A stretch of DNA of 64,000 bases from Montifringilla adamsi (taxonomy: Eukaryota > Chordata > Aves > Passeriformes > Passeridae), in the NCBI GenBank assembly GCA_017590115.1, contig JAGGNK010012448.1, positions 1,262,703 through 1,326,702 on the forward strand, given 5' to 3'. The notes beneath the pieces were generated by a model that was given only the letters and a program-made list of their open reading frames with translations, made no database searches and had not been told where the DNA came from. Position 1 is the stretch's first letter. The number at the start of each line of letters is the position of its first letter. The translations under genes and the position numbers were made by a program. Below, piece by piece: positions 25,200 to 37,555 of this stretch.

Positions 25200-26699
25200 A
25201 TTGCGTCACATGAGACATTGGCTCAGTTACAGGACAAACACAGACCTCCAGAGCCCTACTCAATATCTTCTAAATGGAGATGAGAAACTATATTAGAAGG
25301 AAAATTACGTTACAGGCAAGACTTAGCAACTCTGCTTATATGTAGGTGACTTCTGATGGCTTCTACAAATATGATCTCTCTGCCTATTGCACTCCAGAGT
25401 TTTAAATGGTGTTGCATTGTGACCCAAAAATGGTGTTCAGGCATGTTGATTCTTTGCATATGCTATGCATTTAGTTTGTAAGGATCTGCAGGAAAATAAA
25501 AATGTCAGTTTTTATCTTGTGCACCATATGGTTCAGGCATTTTAGATCTGGCAGCTTAATCTCACAGATCTGGCAGTTTAGTCTCACTGTGTTGTTTTTC
25601 ATTTTTTGAAACAAAACCCTCCCCTTTAATACATAGCACAATGCTAAATTAAAAACCCCACATAGTATGTATGTCTCACTTATAAATGTTACAGTGATGT
25701 GTGCTGGAGGGCTTCTGGGTTCTTAGACAGAAGACACCCATAATTCATACATGGAGATAATAACATTAAGGATACATCTCAACACAGTGCTATGTCATTC
25801 CCCTCAGCCAGCATCCTCTCTTTAATGTAAATTCTTGGGAACTCAGATGCTTTTGTATTATTCATTCAGACACAGCTTTGCACAACAGGACACTGATTGA
25901 CACAGGGTGCCATGAAAGCAGAAATTACAATGATTCTAGACTTTCAGCTTAAATGGTTTCAAGGTCCTTCCCTTAGATACTGCACTCTTCTAAGGTACAG
26001 CTTTGCCATTTGGGATGTTAGCTGATGTGAAAGGATGGGAATTCATCTGAGACACATCCAGCTGGGAAGAGTTTTAATGCTTTGTTGTGACTGAAACTGT
26101 AAGCTCTATAGACTAGAAAGGTGGAGATGTTTGCTTGGATACACTTTCTTGTCTTCATATTATTACACAGTTATATTACAGAGACCACTTTTTCTCTGAC
26201 TTGCAGCAGTAACAAAGGCCAGAAAAACTTACTCTTTCCATGTCTCTTCATCATAAGCCTATAGGTAAATGCAAATACAAAATTATAGTCTTTTGCTACT
26301 TGTTAACAGACGTAGTGAACTCACTGCCTTTGTAGTATGACTTATTGTTGCTAGGGTTGGCTTTGTAGTACTTGTAGGCATCTTAAATACAAAATTCTGT
26401 TTATGGTAGCTGTATAACAAATTTACAGTCTACCATATATTGGACAGTTTAATATGTAGTTTGTTTCCAATGTAGTTATTACCATCACTCATGATTACAT
26501 CATTTGCATTTTTTAAAACAGCAAATAAAATTATTTCCAAGTCTAAAAGCTCAGTAGGAAAAATGTGGGAATGAAGCAATCTAAATTATATTGACCAGGA
26601 CTTTTACATGCAAGCAGAGTATTGGAATATCATCTTTAAAAAGTAAGAATTTTTCTACAATGTAATCTTCAGTCCCTCTTATCCATCTTTCCATTTTTC
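25200..26699. other. Unique sequence with one small tandem duplication
   Basis: No gene or mobile element recognised. The only visible structure is a 22-base unit repeated twice in tandem at 25544-25587, listed separately. Confidence 0.5.
25544..25587. repeat. Tandem duplication of a 22-base unit
   Basis: AGATCTGGCAG followed by CTTAATCTCAC (25544-25565) is repeated at 25566-25587 with two differences (CTTAA becomes TTTAG). It looks like a replication-slippage duplication that has since diverged slightly. Confidence 0.9.
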
Positions 26700-27270
26700 A
26701 GTCTGACCAGCACAGGATGCTTCAGAAGAATGTGTAAGAGTATTACAGGAGTGTATAAGAGTTACAGGAGTGGCAGTAGAATTATAGTCCTTTACAACTG
26801 TATTCATCTAAGTTCTAATAGCTAGAATTCAGCTTAACTTCTAGAGTTTCTGTCTAACAAACCTGTTCCTTTCAAAGTGCCTACATCTGCAATAACTCTA
26901 AATTTTGAGACTGTAATAACCTATTTTCTTTTTACACTTGCTGGATTATTGTCCTTGATTACTTGCTGGGATGATGAATTCCATGGGCTCAATATACTAC
27001 ACCTCTGGAAAAGTGCAGCCTTTATCAGTTAGAGATTTTATAATTTCTTGTAAAATTGAATAGCTCATGTTTTGCTAGAGAAATCATATATTCTTGAATC
27101 CTGATCTAATTTTCTTCACTGACTATTTTAAATATGCATGCACTAGAACAGCACCTCTTATTTATTCCCTTTCTATAGTAAGACATGTTTCCTACATCTG
27201 TTAGAAAAAGCACCCCTCTTTCGTGTTGTAACCATTCTTAATGCATTCTTAATGCCTGACCAAGACTATG
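26700..27270 (-). mobile_element. Ancient CR1/L3-like LINE relic, minus orientation
   Basis: Text near 26705-26730 ('gaccagcacaggatgcttca') and 26965-27060 ('gatgaattccatgggctcaa', then 'tctggaaaag', 'ctttatcag') resembles the reverse complement of old amniote CR1/L3-type 3' sequence. Further on come 'attttaaatatgcatgcact' and 'ctcttatttattccctttct', which fit the same order. It is much more diverged than the other CR1 copies in this window and has no open frame. A 19-base unit is imperfectly duplicated at 26732-26769. The ends are uncertain. Confidence 0.55.
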
Positions 27271-30200
27271 GCAGAAAATGGTGAAACTACTCTTACAAAC
27301 AGATGAAGGTAAGCCACTATATACCTCTGTGCTATTGTTTTACATACTGATCAGCGTACATTCTTCTCTTGGAAGGAGATCTTGATTTTCCTTTGTATTT
27401 TGTTGCTTGTTGGCTATTTTTGCAATTGGTTCATATTGAATTGGCCATGCAGATGCTCTACTCACAGCCTTAAAGAATTCAATAAAATGTGGAAGTCAAA
27501 TGTTTTCCTCCACTGAACAACAGATGACGCACTTGTTTGGATTAGATGTTGTCTCCCACCTGCCTGCTACAGAGGGAAGGTGATGGTCTCTCAGTATGTA
27601 AATCTGAACCTTGGTTGAGAGTTTCAGTTGAAACATGGACCAGGGCTCAACACAGCAAATAATTTCAGGCAGGCAGAAGTGGTTTCCTACTCTGCTTGCC
27701 AATATATTTTTGGCCTTTGAAAATAAAATGGAGAGCGTGCTTTCTGAGGAGCACCCATTTCAAAAACTTCCACTACCTTCCAGTACTTCTGAAGCCGCTC
27801 TGACTTGAAAAGCTGGTAAGGTCTGACAGTTCTGTCAATAGAAACATGGTGCCTCTTTTCTTCACGGTTTGGAAGAGACATGTCAGTACACTTCTGCAGT
27901 AACTTGGCTCTCTTTCTTCTGCAAAATAGTGAGATGTACTTATGTTCCATTATAAAGAAGATGTTTGAGACAATTCCTACAAAGCAAAGGGTCTAAGCCT
28001 GTGTTTAACTCAATATTTTTTCTTGACTGATTTTTTAATTGTGAACTCTATCAAGCTTTTCAAATTGCATATTAAAAAAGAAATCAAAGAGCTGCACAGG
28101 CCTTTAGTTTAAAAGCTTCATCAGTTTGTCACCTTGGGATTTCATGTCCATCAATCTTATCCCTGAAACATGTTCAGAACAATCAATGAAGTGTCCTGTC
28201 TATAAAAAAGTAATAGCTTCTAGAAATCTGAGGCCACTATTATAGACAGTGGTTGCTACAAACTAATAGAAACTAAATCGAGTGGGAATAAGAAGCCCAG
28301 GAGAACTCATAGGAAAAAGACAAAACAATAAAAAATAATCTCTTTTCAGGCAAAAAAGTAGAAATTAAATAGTGTAAGTAACAGAAAAATCACAGTAATT
28401 GCAGGGTGGCAGAAAAACATACAATTGAAAGAAATCATGAAATACAGACACTCAAAAGAACAGTATGCACACTTCTTGCAAGTGCTCATTTTTTACAATT
28501 TGTCACTGGCAATGAATCAGATTTACAATGTAATCCAACAATAAGTCATCTCAGACTTTTCATTTTAGGATGGTGAAATTTAAATTCAAAAAAACCACAG
28601 TGACCTAAAAAAGCAGAAAATAATACTGTTGCTTCTTTAGCATACTGGGTTTTTTTTCAGTATAAGCATTATTTTAAGCTTTGTGCATATGAACCACATT
28701 GAACTTAATTGCAACTGAAGTCACCCATACTTACTAAGGAGATGAGGTGAGTTTTTTCCCACATGAATATATCTCAGACCTGCTCTAGAAGCAGAACTGC
28801 CATGAGTGAGACAAGCCAGTGACGAAAGATAATCACTCCTTGCAATTTATGACTACTTACTGAAGGTACAAATTACAAGTAGCCCAACAGTCGGTAATTC
28901 TAAAAAAGCACTGCAAATAACCAGAAGCATAAATACTTTTAGTCTTTCCTTATTTAACAATGAATGCAGCTGGCATTCAATTTGCAGGAGGGAGGCAGTC
29001 ACAGTTTGGGACATGGCTTTTTATCAGTGATAAAGTGATGATGATGAGGGTGAAATGAATGAGTGATCTAACAATGGAGGTGTTGTCCCTATTGATTGTG
29101 CACTTCTGAGTAACAGAAAAAGGTTTCTACCAACATACATAGTATTTAGAAGCCTAGTTGCTGTTCAACATCAGTAGGAATTATATTTTTAATTATATTT
29201 TTAATAGTCATCTGAGCCTCAGAAGTTTAACTATCAAAAAGCTAACCATGATTGGCCTCCTAAATCCCACCAGTGCCTTCGGAGAATCTCCTTTGGAGTC
29301 TAAAAATGGCAATTTTACACTTAGAATGTTGCCTATAAATTGCAGAGAATTACACAGAGATGCACTTATTTAATCTCTTATGCCTTATCAACCAATAATA
29401 TTACTTCACAGTTTTTTTAGCTAGGATCCCTTATTACAGAGAAGCTGTAGTACTGGAATTCCCTTTGGTTTTCATTAATTCAATACAATTCTGAGACTTG
29501 CAGATTCAGCAAGATTTCGTATTGCAATTTAACTGACCTTGCAGGTCAAGAGCATTGATTTGTTCCACTTGGATGAAGACAAGAACATCTCAAGAGCAGG
29601 TTTTGTGTTTGGAGGTCGCTGACCTCCAGCCAAAGGCTAGAGTGCAAGGAGGTATTATTCTGTTGTATCTGGGGGGAAAAAAACACAGTTGACCAATATG
29701 CATGAAATGGTCTCTCTCACTTTATTGTGTTCATTAGGAAATGTTACAGAGTTAGTAAAAGTATTCATAAACACTCTGAAGCAGTGTAACAGGCAGATTG
29801 TGCAAATAATACACATAAATAGCAGTATGTAAAATAAAAATTAATTTCCAGCTGTGAAAATCCTGACAAGTGTGAAAAAGACAGCATCTTGAGACCTCTT
29901 GATACTTCACAATATGAATAACTATATCAGGTGCAGTTGGCTCTGTAAAAATCACACATCAAGTTCATACTTTAGAAGACTGATACTCTTCTAAAGAGTA
30001 AACCAGTAGATATTGAACCTGATTCACTGACTCTTTCCTTATTTTCTGTGGAAGGCAGAGTTGCACATAATATTAGTTTTCTTAATTTTTTTTTATTGTA
30101 ATGGCTTCAATACGTATGCCTAACACTGAATCAGAGTCTGTGCTTTTCCACAGATGTGGTGTGAGGCCAGATTTGTGCCTTCAGTGAGGTAGCAGAGAAC

Positions 30201-30481
30201 ACTCTCTCCCTGCTCAAATCAACTTCACCTGAGAAGGTGTCTAGGAAAGATTTTTTTGACAGCTAGAGGAAAGTGCTTAACTGGTCTGCTCCCAAAACAA
30301 AAAGTTATTTTACTCTAAGCTCTAGTCTCATACTAGGTACGGAAACAAACATAAGAGTAATCTTGCCAAACAGTCTCTGGCATATGCTTACTACACAGTT
30401 ATATCTGGCTATAACAAGGGGTTTATATGGTATATGTCTATATAGGATGTATGTCCATATGTTCTATATTGGATAAGCCTT
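27271..30481. other. Unique sequence, no gene seen
   Basis: No repeat family or coding exon recognised. Open frames at 27496-27702 and 27687-27950 (both minus) overlap slightly but have no domain signature. A short palindrome at 29611-29627 is listed separately. Confidence 0.5.
29611..29627. promoter_or_regulatory. GGAGGTC-GCT-GACCTCC palindrome (nuclear-receptor IR-1-like)
   Basis: A perfect 7-bp inverted repeat with a 3-base centre. Read as half-sites it is AGGTCG-C-TGACCT, one base from the IR-1 arrangement AGGTCA-N-TGACCT bound by some RXR heterodimers. It stands alone, and such motifs arise by chance, so function is unproven. Confidence 0.25.
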
Positions 30482-31165
30482 AGTGAAGAAGGACCTGGGT
30501 GTACTGGCCAGTGAAAAATTTAATATGAGCTGACAATGTGTGCGGGCAGCCCAGATCAGCCTCATCCTGGGCTGCATCCAAAGCAGGGTGGACAGCAGTC
30601 CCAGGGAGGGGATTCTGCCCCTCTGCCCTGCTCTGCTCTGCTGAGAGCCCACCTGGAGCCCTGCATCCAGCTCTGGGGTCCCCAGCAGAGGAGGGATATC
30701 AACCTGTTAGAACAGGTCCAAAGGAGGGTTACTAAGATGTTTAGATGGCTGGAGCACCTCTCCTACAAGGGAAGACAGAGAGAGCAGGAGTTTTTCAGCC
30801 TGGAGAAGGCCCTGGGGACCCCTCACAGCAGTCTTCAGCAGTTAAGTGGACTTTATAAAAAAAAGAGGTAGAGCAACTTTATACACAGGTAGATAATGTT
30901 AGGACAAGGTGGGAAGTTTTAAACTAAAAGAGCAGAGATTAGAATAGATATTAGGAAAAAAAATATATTTTTTGTGAGGGTGGTTGAGTCACCAGAGCAG
31001 GTTGTCCAGAAAAATTGTGGGTGTCCCATCCCTAGCAATGTTTAAGGCCAGGTGGGATGGGACCTTGAACAACCTGGCCTAGTGGAAGAGGTCACTGCCA
31101 ATGGTATGGGGGCTGGAACTAGACGATCCATCCAACTCAAAGCATTCCACAATTCTATGTCTCTA
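30482..31165 (+). mobile_element. CR1-type LINE, 3' fragment
   Basis: Begins in the ORF2 C-terminal region ('agaaggacctgggtgtactg'), passes through 'ctcatcctgggctgcatcca', 'gggattctgcccctctgccc', 'cacctggagccctgcatcca' and 'ctggagcacctctcctacaa', then the ORF2 end ('ttgaacaacctggcctagtg') and the tail 'cacaattctatgtctctat'. Several frameshifts and an internal rearrangement around 30805-30850 break the frame, so the open frames at 30536-30871 are fragments. Plus orientation, 5'-truncated. It is more decayed than the copy at 24542-25199. Confidence 0.93.
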
Positions 31166-33473
31166 TACTGGAAGTGTAACTGTGACTTCTAATACAGAAG
31201 AATTTACAAGCCAGCTTTAATCTACAGAGAACAACACAGCAAGTGGTATACAGGCCTATCAGGGACCCTGAATATATTTGTTGTTTGTAGCGTGGACAGG
31301 ATTTGGCTGTCATGTTTTGACACGTTTTCTTCCTATCAGAAAACCCAGTGTGAACATTTTGTAAAGTAAAAATACATCCTTTTCTAAAGTTTTGGTTTCC
31401 ACTTCTCAAACTCCAGAATTGTTAATAATCAGCACAAAGACAAGTTCAGTCAATCAAAATTCAGTCCCAGTCTGTTTCAAGAGCTGGTTAAACCTACTGC
31501 CTACATCTTGGTCATCTACGGATTATTCTTAGAGTACCACCGAATTGAATCCTTCATTTCTCTCATGCATCTAATTCATACACTCACCTTCCAAGTTTGC
31601 TATTTCTGGCAAGCTTTGAAAGAAGGGCTTGCTCTTGTTAACCCTGGGAGCTAACTGCTGTCACTGTTTGCCTGAACTCTCAGATGAGGAAGGGGTTTAG
31701 CCTTTCATTTAAAAGAACTGTATGCCCGCAACTCTGGGATTTGAACTTTACCAGTATACCTTTATAGAAAATGTTGACATGTTTGGGAATGGCCTTAGCA
31801 ATAAATACCTCAGGCCTCCCCTTTTGGAAATTGATTGTTCTTCTTTTATCAGAAAAATCACTACGTAAAAATGTCATGCTTTGGTATATTCTAGTTATGT
31901 GTTTATGGCATCAAGACTGTGAAATGCATGGGATGTACAAATGTACATTCAACTACGCTTAGGACTACCAACAAAGAGAGCCAACTACACAACACCAGTG
32001 GACCTTAACTACACTGTTTTCCCATATGGATTTTAGGAAGCTTTCTTAACAAAAGTGCATCCCTTTTTTTTTGGCACATGTGTACTATTTTGTACATTGC
32101 TGTTGGGGTTACAGTAATCCTGCTCCTGACAAAATGAAATCTAGAGTCTGTCATATAAGTAGTATTCTGGTATTTACAGGGTTCTGTTAAGAGTCTGCCA
32201 TTTATTTCTACTCTGATGAATTTATTATTTGGGGTGCTGTTTATCAAGATGTCATCATTGCTTTGATTAACCAGCATACAGATTCCATCTGTTTTCCTGC
32301 TGCATGTATGTGACTGTGTTGGGTAGCTGCGGAAAAGACAGAGGAGTGTTGCTTGTGTAAAACATAGAAATTAGAACCTATATTCAATTATTCCACACAC
32401 TGACCTAGGAACTGATTTAGAAGTTGTTTATGTAACTTTGAAGGGTTTAGTTGTCACCTAAGGAAAGTACCTTAGAAACCTCTGAAAAGGCAGCCTGAGG
32501 ATAATTCTCTTTATGTGCAAATGAAAATTTCCAAAATTCAAAATATGAAAATATCTTGTAGACCCAGGCTAAGCTGTGTATACATCTCTATGCAGAACAG
32601 AAGCAAAGGAACAACAGGATTCAAAAAAATTGAGTAGGATAAAAGCAAAGGAAGAGGGTTTTGGTTTTGAATGTATTCTGTAGAGTACCAGAATGAAACT
32701 GGCTGGCCTCAGCTGTTTCACCATACTTATTTCCATATGGTAAAATAATACATTGCAGAAATCTCATTATTTCTTTGCCTGACTCATCTTTGTATTTACT
32801 CAAAAAGTAATTTCCTATTCAAATGGAAGAATTGTTATACCATTGCTTTTATTGGTTAGGAACAATAACAAACCTTGTCCCTTAGTTTTCCTCGGGGGGT
32901 AGGGGCAGGGGGGGTGGCGGAATTCAAACTTAAGAGGAAATTACTGCTCTGTAATTTTCACACTAATGCAGCAGAGGCCCTCATCACCACTTGTCTAGCT
33001 GAGGCTTATAGGCTACTGTTACAAATTTTAAGAAAAACACAAAGACCATCATTGGGAGAAGCCATTTAGTGAACAGCCAGTTTTAAAACTGGGTAAATAT
33101 TCTTTTTTCCCTTCAGCTATAAGAAAGAAAGCTTTTATTGTCCAATTTTTAGATCACAAGAGCTAGAAGAGTAGGAGACATTAGGCACACATTGTTCATT
33201 CTCTTCTCATTCACGCTGGGGTAATGCAGTGTTAATAACAGAGAGGCTGTCTGTACCTGCACACTAACTCCTACTTGTTACAGAAGTGTATAGATTAGGC
33301 CCCCAACTGGTTCAAATCACAGGCTCTATTGGAGCTGCACCAATCTGCAGTCATCAAGAGTCAAACCAGCCTGTTTTCTAAGTGGTAAAATTACAAGCCA
33401 GTCAAATCCAGTTGTTTTGCCATTAACCACATTGAAGCGACATTTTTCCCATGCTTGAGAAATTGTCAGGAGC
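31166..33473. other. Unique sequence with an isolated G-rich motif
   Basis: No gene recognised. A strong G-run cluster at 32894-32917 (listed separately) stands out in otherwise AT-rich DNA. Open frames at 31155-31409, 31771-31962, 32005-32277 and 32875-33069 have no recognised domain. Confidence 0.5.
32894..32917 (+). other. G-quadruplex-forming motif
   Basis: Plus-strand runs of six G (32894-32899), four G (32902-32905) and seven G (32908-32914), then GG, separated by TA, CA and T. The seven-G run can supply two G-triplets, so the G3+N1-7 times four rule is met. Surroundings are AT-rich and not a CpG island. Confidence 0.8.
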
Positions 33474-33970
33474 TGTGGCGTGGTTTAACCCCAGCTGGAA
33501 ATTAAACCCCATGCAGCTGCTCAAGTCCCTCCAGCCCCTCAGGTGAGAGACAACAAAAGGCAAATATCCCAAGTTGCGACAAAAATACTTTACTGGAAAC
33601 ATCAATGAGATAAGAAAACACACAGTAACAGCAACAATATTAATAACTGTAGTGTAAAGGGTGATTATATGAAAAAGGCTTGCTGGGTCCAATGTGATGT
33701 GATGTGACTGCTGTCAGAGCCACCCCACTGCTCCATTAGCCGCTTGCTCCCTTGGAAAAGGAACAAAATAGCAATGATCTGCCTGCCTGACACCTTTTTT
33801 TTTTTCCCAGCTGGTGCTACAACCCACTTCTTCCCAAAAGCCAGAATCCCCTACTTTCAGCCCAGCAAGCACATGAGGTAATATAGAGTAACAATGCAGA
33901 CTCAGCACCAGGCTCCACTCCTCTCAGCTACTGTGGAAAATTAACCCTGTCCTTGGCTGACACTAGGACT
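33474..33970 (-). mobile_element. Solo LTR, avian ERVL-like family, minus orientation
   Basis: The left end TGTGGCGTGGTTTAACCCCA matches the family's reverse-complement end. It is followed by 'ccccatgcagctgctcaagt', 'tactttactggaaacatcaa', a CAGCAACAATATTAATAA tract, a T-run plus CCCAG, and the opposite end 'aattaaccctgtccttggct' then GACACTAGGACT. It shares order and wording with the LTR at 20517-20994, so both belong to one family in the same orientation about 12.5 kb apart. No internal retroviral genes lie next to it. Flanking 5-mers do not match, so the target duplication has decayed or an end is slightly off. Confidence 0.8.
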
Positions 33971-36480
33971 CCTATCCAAATCACAAATACTTTTATAACA
34001 TGAGTGAATATATTTTAAAATAAATTCCATGTATTTGATGTTACTTTGACACTTTTTGCAAATTAATGGCTCTGTAAGAGAAATTAATATATGTTTTCAG
34101 TAATATTCAGTGTTTTTTCCCCACTGGTAGCTGACTGCCTCTTGGTGATGATGTGTTGATTATATGCAGATTACTTCACAAATTAAGACTGTGCCAAAAT
34201 AATTCTTCACTTAAAACATTAACTTTCTATGTTTTCTTTAAAATATTTTACTATCCTACCATTTTCCCTATTGATTCAAAGGTAGTAAAAAATAACCAGA
34301 ATATTGCTTTGCTTGATGTATGATGTTAAATTTCTAATGTGGTTATTAAGGAAATGCTTTGTTAAAGAGCTTGCATTATGTATTTAAAAGACAAATGAAA
34401 TCATAATTAATGCACACTTGCAGTCCAAACTTAGAAATCCTCTTATTCTTCCCTGAGATACAAGGACATTTCAGGATCAGTAAGCTGAATGACCAGCATT
34501 AGTGCATGAGTAAGTTACCCTTCAATTAATGAAACTGGGCACAGACAAAATTTCAAGAAAAACAGCACCATGTTGCATGAAACATATCTTCAAATATTAT
34601 AGCCTTTCACTGATCCCTAGATTTTTATCTGTTGCAGTCTAAGCATAAGTGAATTTACAAGCTTGTATGTTTTTACTAGGTGCAATTCCAGAATATCTTA
34701 ATATTCAAATTCCACCTCCCACTGACCTTTGCCTGTCAGAGGCAATACCATATTCAGACTACTACCTCAAAATCTTCCAAAGTCAAATTATGAAATCTTT
34801 GCCAGAGAAGAGGGAAGTAAACTATTTAAGCAGCACCTTATCTTCACAGAATATTTGGAGCACTGATGAGCTTCTTTTCTCATTCAATCAATGTGCATTT
34901 AGTTCCCTACCTGATTTGAAGTTCTATGCTGTTTTAAATTAATCTTCTACTGATGGTGATTTTAGCTAAATCTTTTCTGAATAGATATGACAAGGATGCC
35001 ACAGATTAAAGTTGCCTTTAAGGAGATACTCTGATGCTGGCAAAGATTAAAGACATCAGAATAACTTATTTAATTATTGTTTCCCATTAGCTCTCCCCCT
35101 TTCCACTCCATTCTGTGATTCTGTGCTGTGGCATAGAAAGAGAGATCAAGACTTTGTTCTGCAAGTCCAAGAAAGACCATAGGATTTCAAAGTTGAAGTA
35201 TCTTTTACAGGTTAGTTCCATGGGCTGGAAAATCCTAAGCCATGGTGTTGCAGAAGCTTCTTACATTCCACCCTTATTGTAAAGACAACCACCACTTCTC
35301 AGACAGCAGCAAGGAAATCACTAGAAATTACGGGTCTGTATAATAAAAAAAATTTAAAAATGGTACTAAGCTGTGGACTGTAAAGATTCAGCAGTGGGAA
35401 CAAATCCAACTGCTTCAACCCACCCTATTCAAATACTGGACCCTTTGCCTAGTACAGTTGCAAAATACTGTTTTCCCTTGGCTTATTAAAGTATCTAGAA
35501 ATTAGGCAAGGTGCATTACTTTATTCCAAGCACTTTATGTAGAAGTCTCTGTGCTCACTCTGTCTAATGAACATGTAACAGAAATTTTTACTTCTAAAAG
35601 TAAAACATCTAGGATACTTTTGCCTTGATTCATCAAAGACCTCATTAAAAATACAACCATTTCAATGGCATAATAATTAACATATTGAAATTAAGAATTA
35701 AGACTTCAGTGAGATCTACATGCAAAATATAGAAACATTTTCTCTCTAAAAAACAGAAGGAGTTTTCTACACAGATGTTCAGTAACGAAAGGAAATTATA
35801 ACAGCTGGAAAGTTTTGTATAAACACAGGCTAGATTTCTTCCTGTCTTCTTTCATTTAATTCAGCTACACCTAGCCATATTTTATATTAACCTCCTAAAT
35901 GGAGATATATGTGATTTCTAAAGCATTACGTTAAGGTCTTGCTTTATGGATTACAGTCTATTCATATCCTGTTAGCATTCTTAGATCAAATTAAACTGAT
36001 ATTATGGAATGCAAAGTGATATATCTGCAAAGACACAAAGAGTATAATTTATCTGTACCTTGTGATGATAGACAGTTGGGATTTCTGTGCAAGCAGAGGC
36101 TTGGTATTTCTCTCATACAAGTTCTACATTGCTAATCCAGTTTCAGTAGCTTTTCCTAGAGTTCATTTACAAAAGGAACATGACAGTGAGGGATGTTTTC
36201 CCTCTTCAATGTATAAGAATATGGAATACACTTTCTAAGATATAAGTATTAAAACAGTCAAATGAGAAATTCCTGCAATGTTGTCCATTTTAAAAATTAG
36301 GTGGTTGCTCCTATTAGTGGTTGTTCATACCTCTGTCACTTTTGCGCTTTTGAACCTCTACAGCTGGGGAAAATGAGGGGCAGGAAAGTTCACAAAATAT
36401 TTAAAATCTGCAAATATTTTGCCTAGTTTTAAAAATTTGCCTCATCCTAAATCTAGCATTATTGCCATCCACAGATATAT
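33971..36480. other. Unique AT-rich sequence
   Basis: No gene recognised. Near 35100-35130 the text 'ccattctgtgattctgtg' resembles a CR1 3' tail, but no CR1 body can be seen upstream. The open frame at 34649-34942 (97 codons) has no family resemblance. Confidence 0.5.
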
Positions 36481-36551
36481 GGTGATAAAAGTTCAATGAT
36501 TCTAGATTCCTTCAGGAACTTACATGGATTTTGTATGCCTCACATAAATCC
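36481..36551 (+). repeat. Left arm of a 70-bp inverted repeat pair
   Basis: The reverse complement of these 71 bases aligns without gaps to 37181-37250 with about 11 mismatches by eye, including an exact 19-base core (GATTCCTTCAGGAACTTAC, 36505-36523). Such similarity cannot be chance. Either an unclassified dispersed repeat inserted twice in opposite orientation, or these are terminal inverted repeats of an old DNA transposon about 770 bp long. Confidence 0.85.
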
Positions 36552-37180
36552 ATAAAATGCATTGATGCCATGTATTTATTGATCCAAGTGACAGCTCTAC
36601 AGCTATATTAGTGTAGTTCAGCACCGGAGATCTTCACTACTCCTCATTTCTCATTATAATTCCTCTCCCATTTCAGACAGTACACGCTGGTGCTGGTTTC
36701 TTATGAAGCAAATAATTCTCCATGTTTTGTGTTCTACATGGTAAACATTTGGTCCTGTGTGTTATGAAAGTAATATACAGTCCTTGGTCTGAATTAGTGT
36801 GCTTCAAATCTTTTCAGAGGTCCAAAATAAATGAAGTGGACCTACCAGTTTGTTTCTTTGTTTTAGCATCTAGTTTACTAAGTTCAGCTAATAACTGCTT
36901 ACAAGAATAAACTCAGGACTTTATTTGCTTCTGCAAGACCTCAACAGATACCAACATTCCCATTAACTCCCAAGATATAGTATGACTGATTGAATGTAGA
37001 AACCAGAATTTTAAAAATCATTAAGAATATTGTTGAGAATTTCTTTACTCTCATGTCAGCACCTGATTTGTGAGCTTGCTTTAGAGGTGGAAGCGTATAT
37101 CATGAGCAACAAGCAATGTGATACCTAAAAAAGTAATCAGAATTCATCCTACATGGCTTTATGGATTTCATGAATTTCAT
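36552..37180. other. Sequence between the inverted repeat arms
   Basis: About 630 bases with no transposase-like frame. The longest open frame is 62 codons (36722-36910). If the arms are transposon ends, this would be a non-autonomous element with an internal filler. Near the right arm (37155-37185) TATGGATTTCATG-type units are repeated, extending the arm similarity with a small local duplication. Confidence 0.4.
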
Positions 37181-37250
37181 GGATTTATGTAAGGCAGAAA
37201 AAAGCTACGTAAGTTCCTGAAGGAATCCAGCATCATCAAAATTTTATCAC
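37181..37250 (-). repeat. Right arm of a 70-bp inverted repeat pair
   Basis: Carries the exact complement of the 19-base core (GTAAGTTCCTGAAGGAATC, 37209-37227) and ends in TTTTATCAC, mirroring GTGATAAAA at the left arm. Beyond 37250 similarity fades but short matches (ATGGC, AATTATATGCT) suggest it once extended further. Confidence 0.85.
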
Positions 37251-37555
37251 AACTGAGATATGACCCAAGGGTTAAATGGCCAATTATATGCTTGCAACAG
37301 CCCACTGGGCAATTTTCCAGTCAGATATCCAGTCACCATTGCTGAAGCTCAGTGAAATTTACACTATGTCCACAGAATGTAAAATGACTGCAAGAAATCT
37401 CATATCTCAAGGTGACAAAAACAGACTATCTGATCAGGACTGCCCATAGTTTTCTCTGAAAAACCATGTCTTATTCATGTTATCCAAACTCACGGGTGAA
37501 TTCTACCTTCGCTTGATACAAACTTGATATTAACAACTGGTTTATGGATTAGTGA

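Noticed and set aside
30536..30871. 111-codon open frame
   Set aside because: Out-of-frame and frameshifted translation of the CR1 copy at 30482-31165.
35098..35130. CR1 3' tail (CATTCTGTGATTCTGTG)
   Set aside because: No CR1 body upstream could be read, so a fragment cannot be supported.
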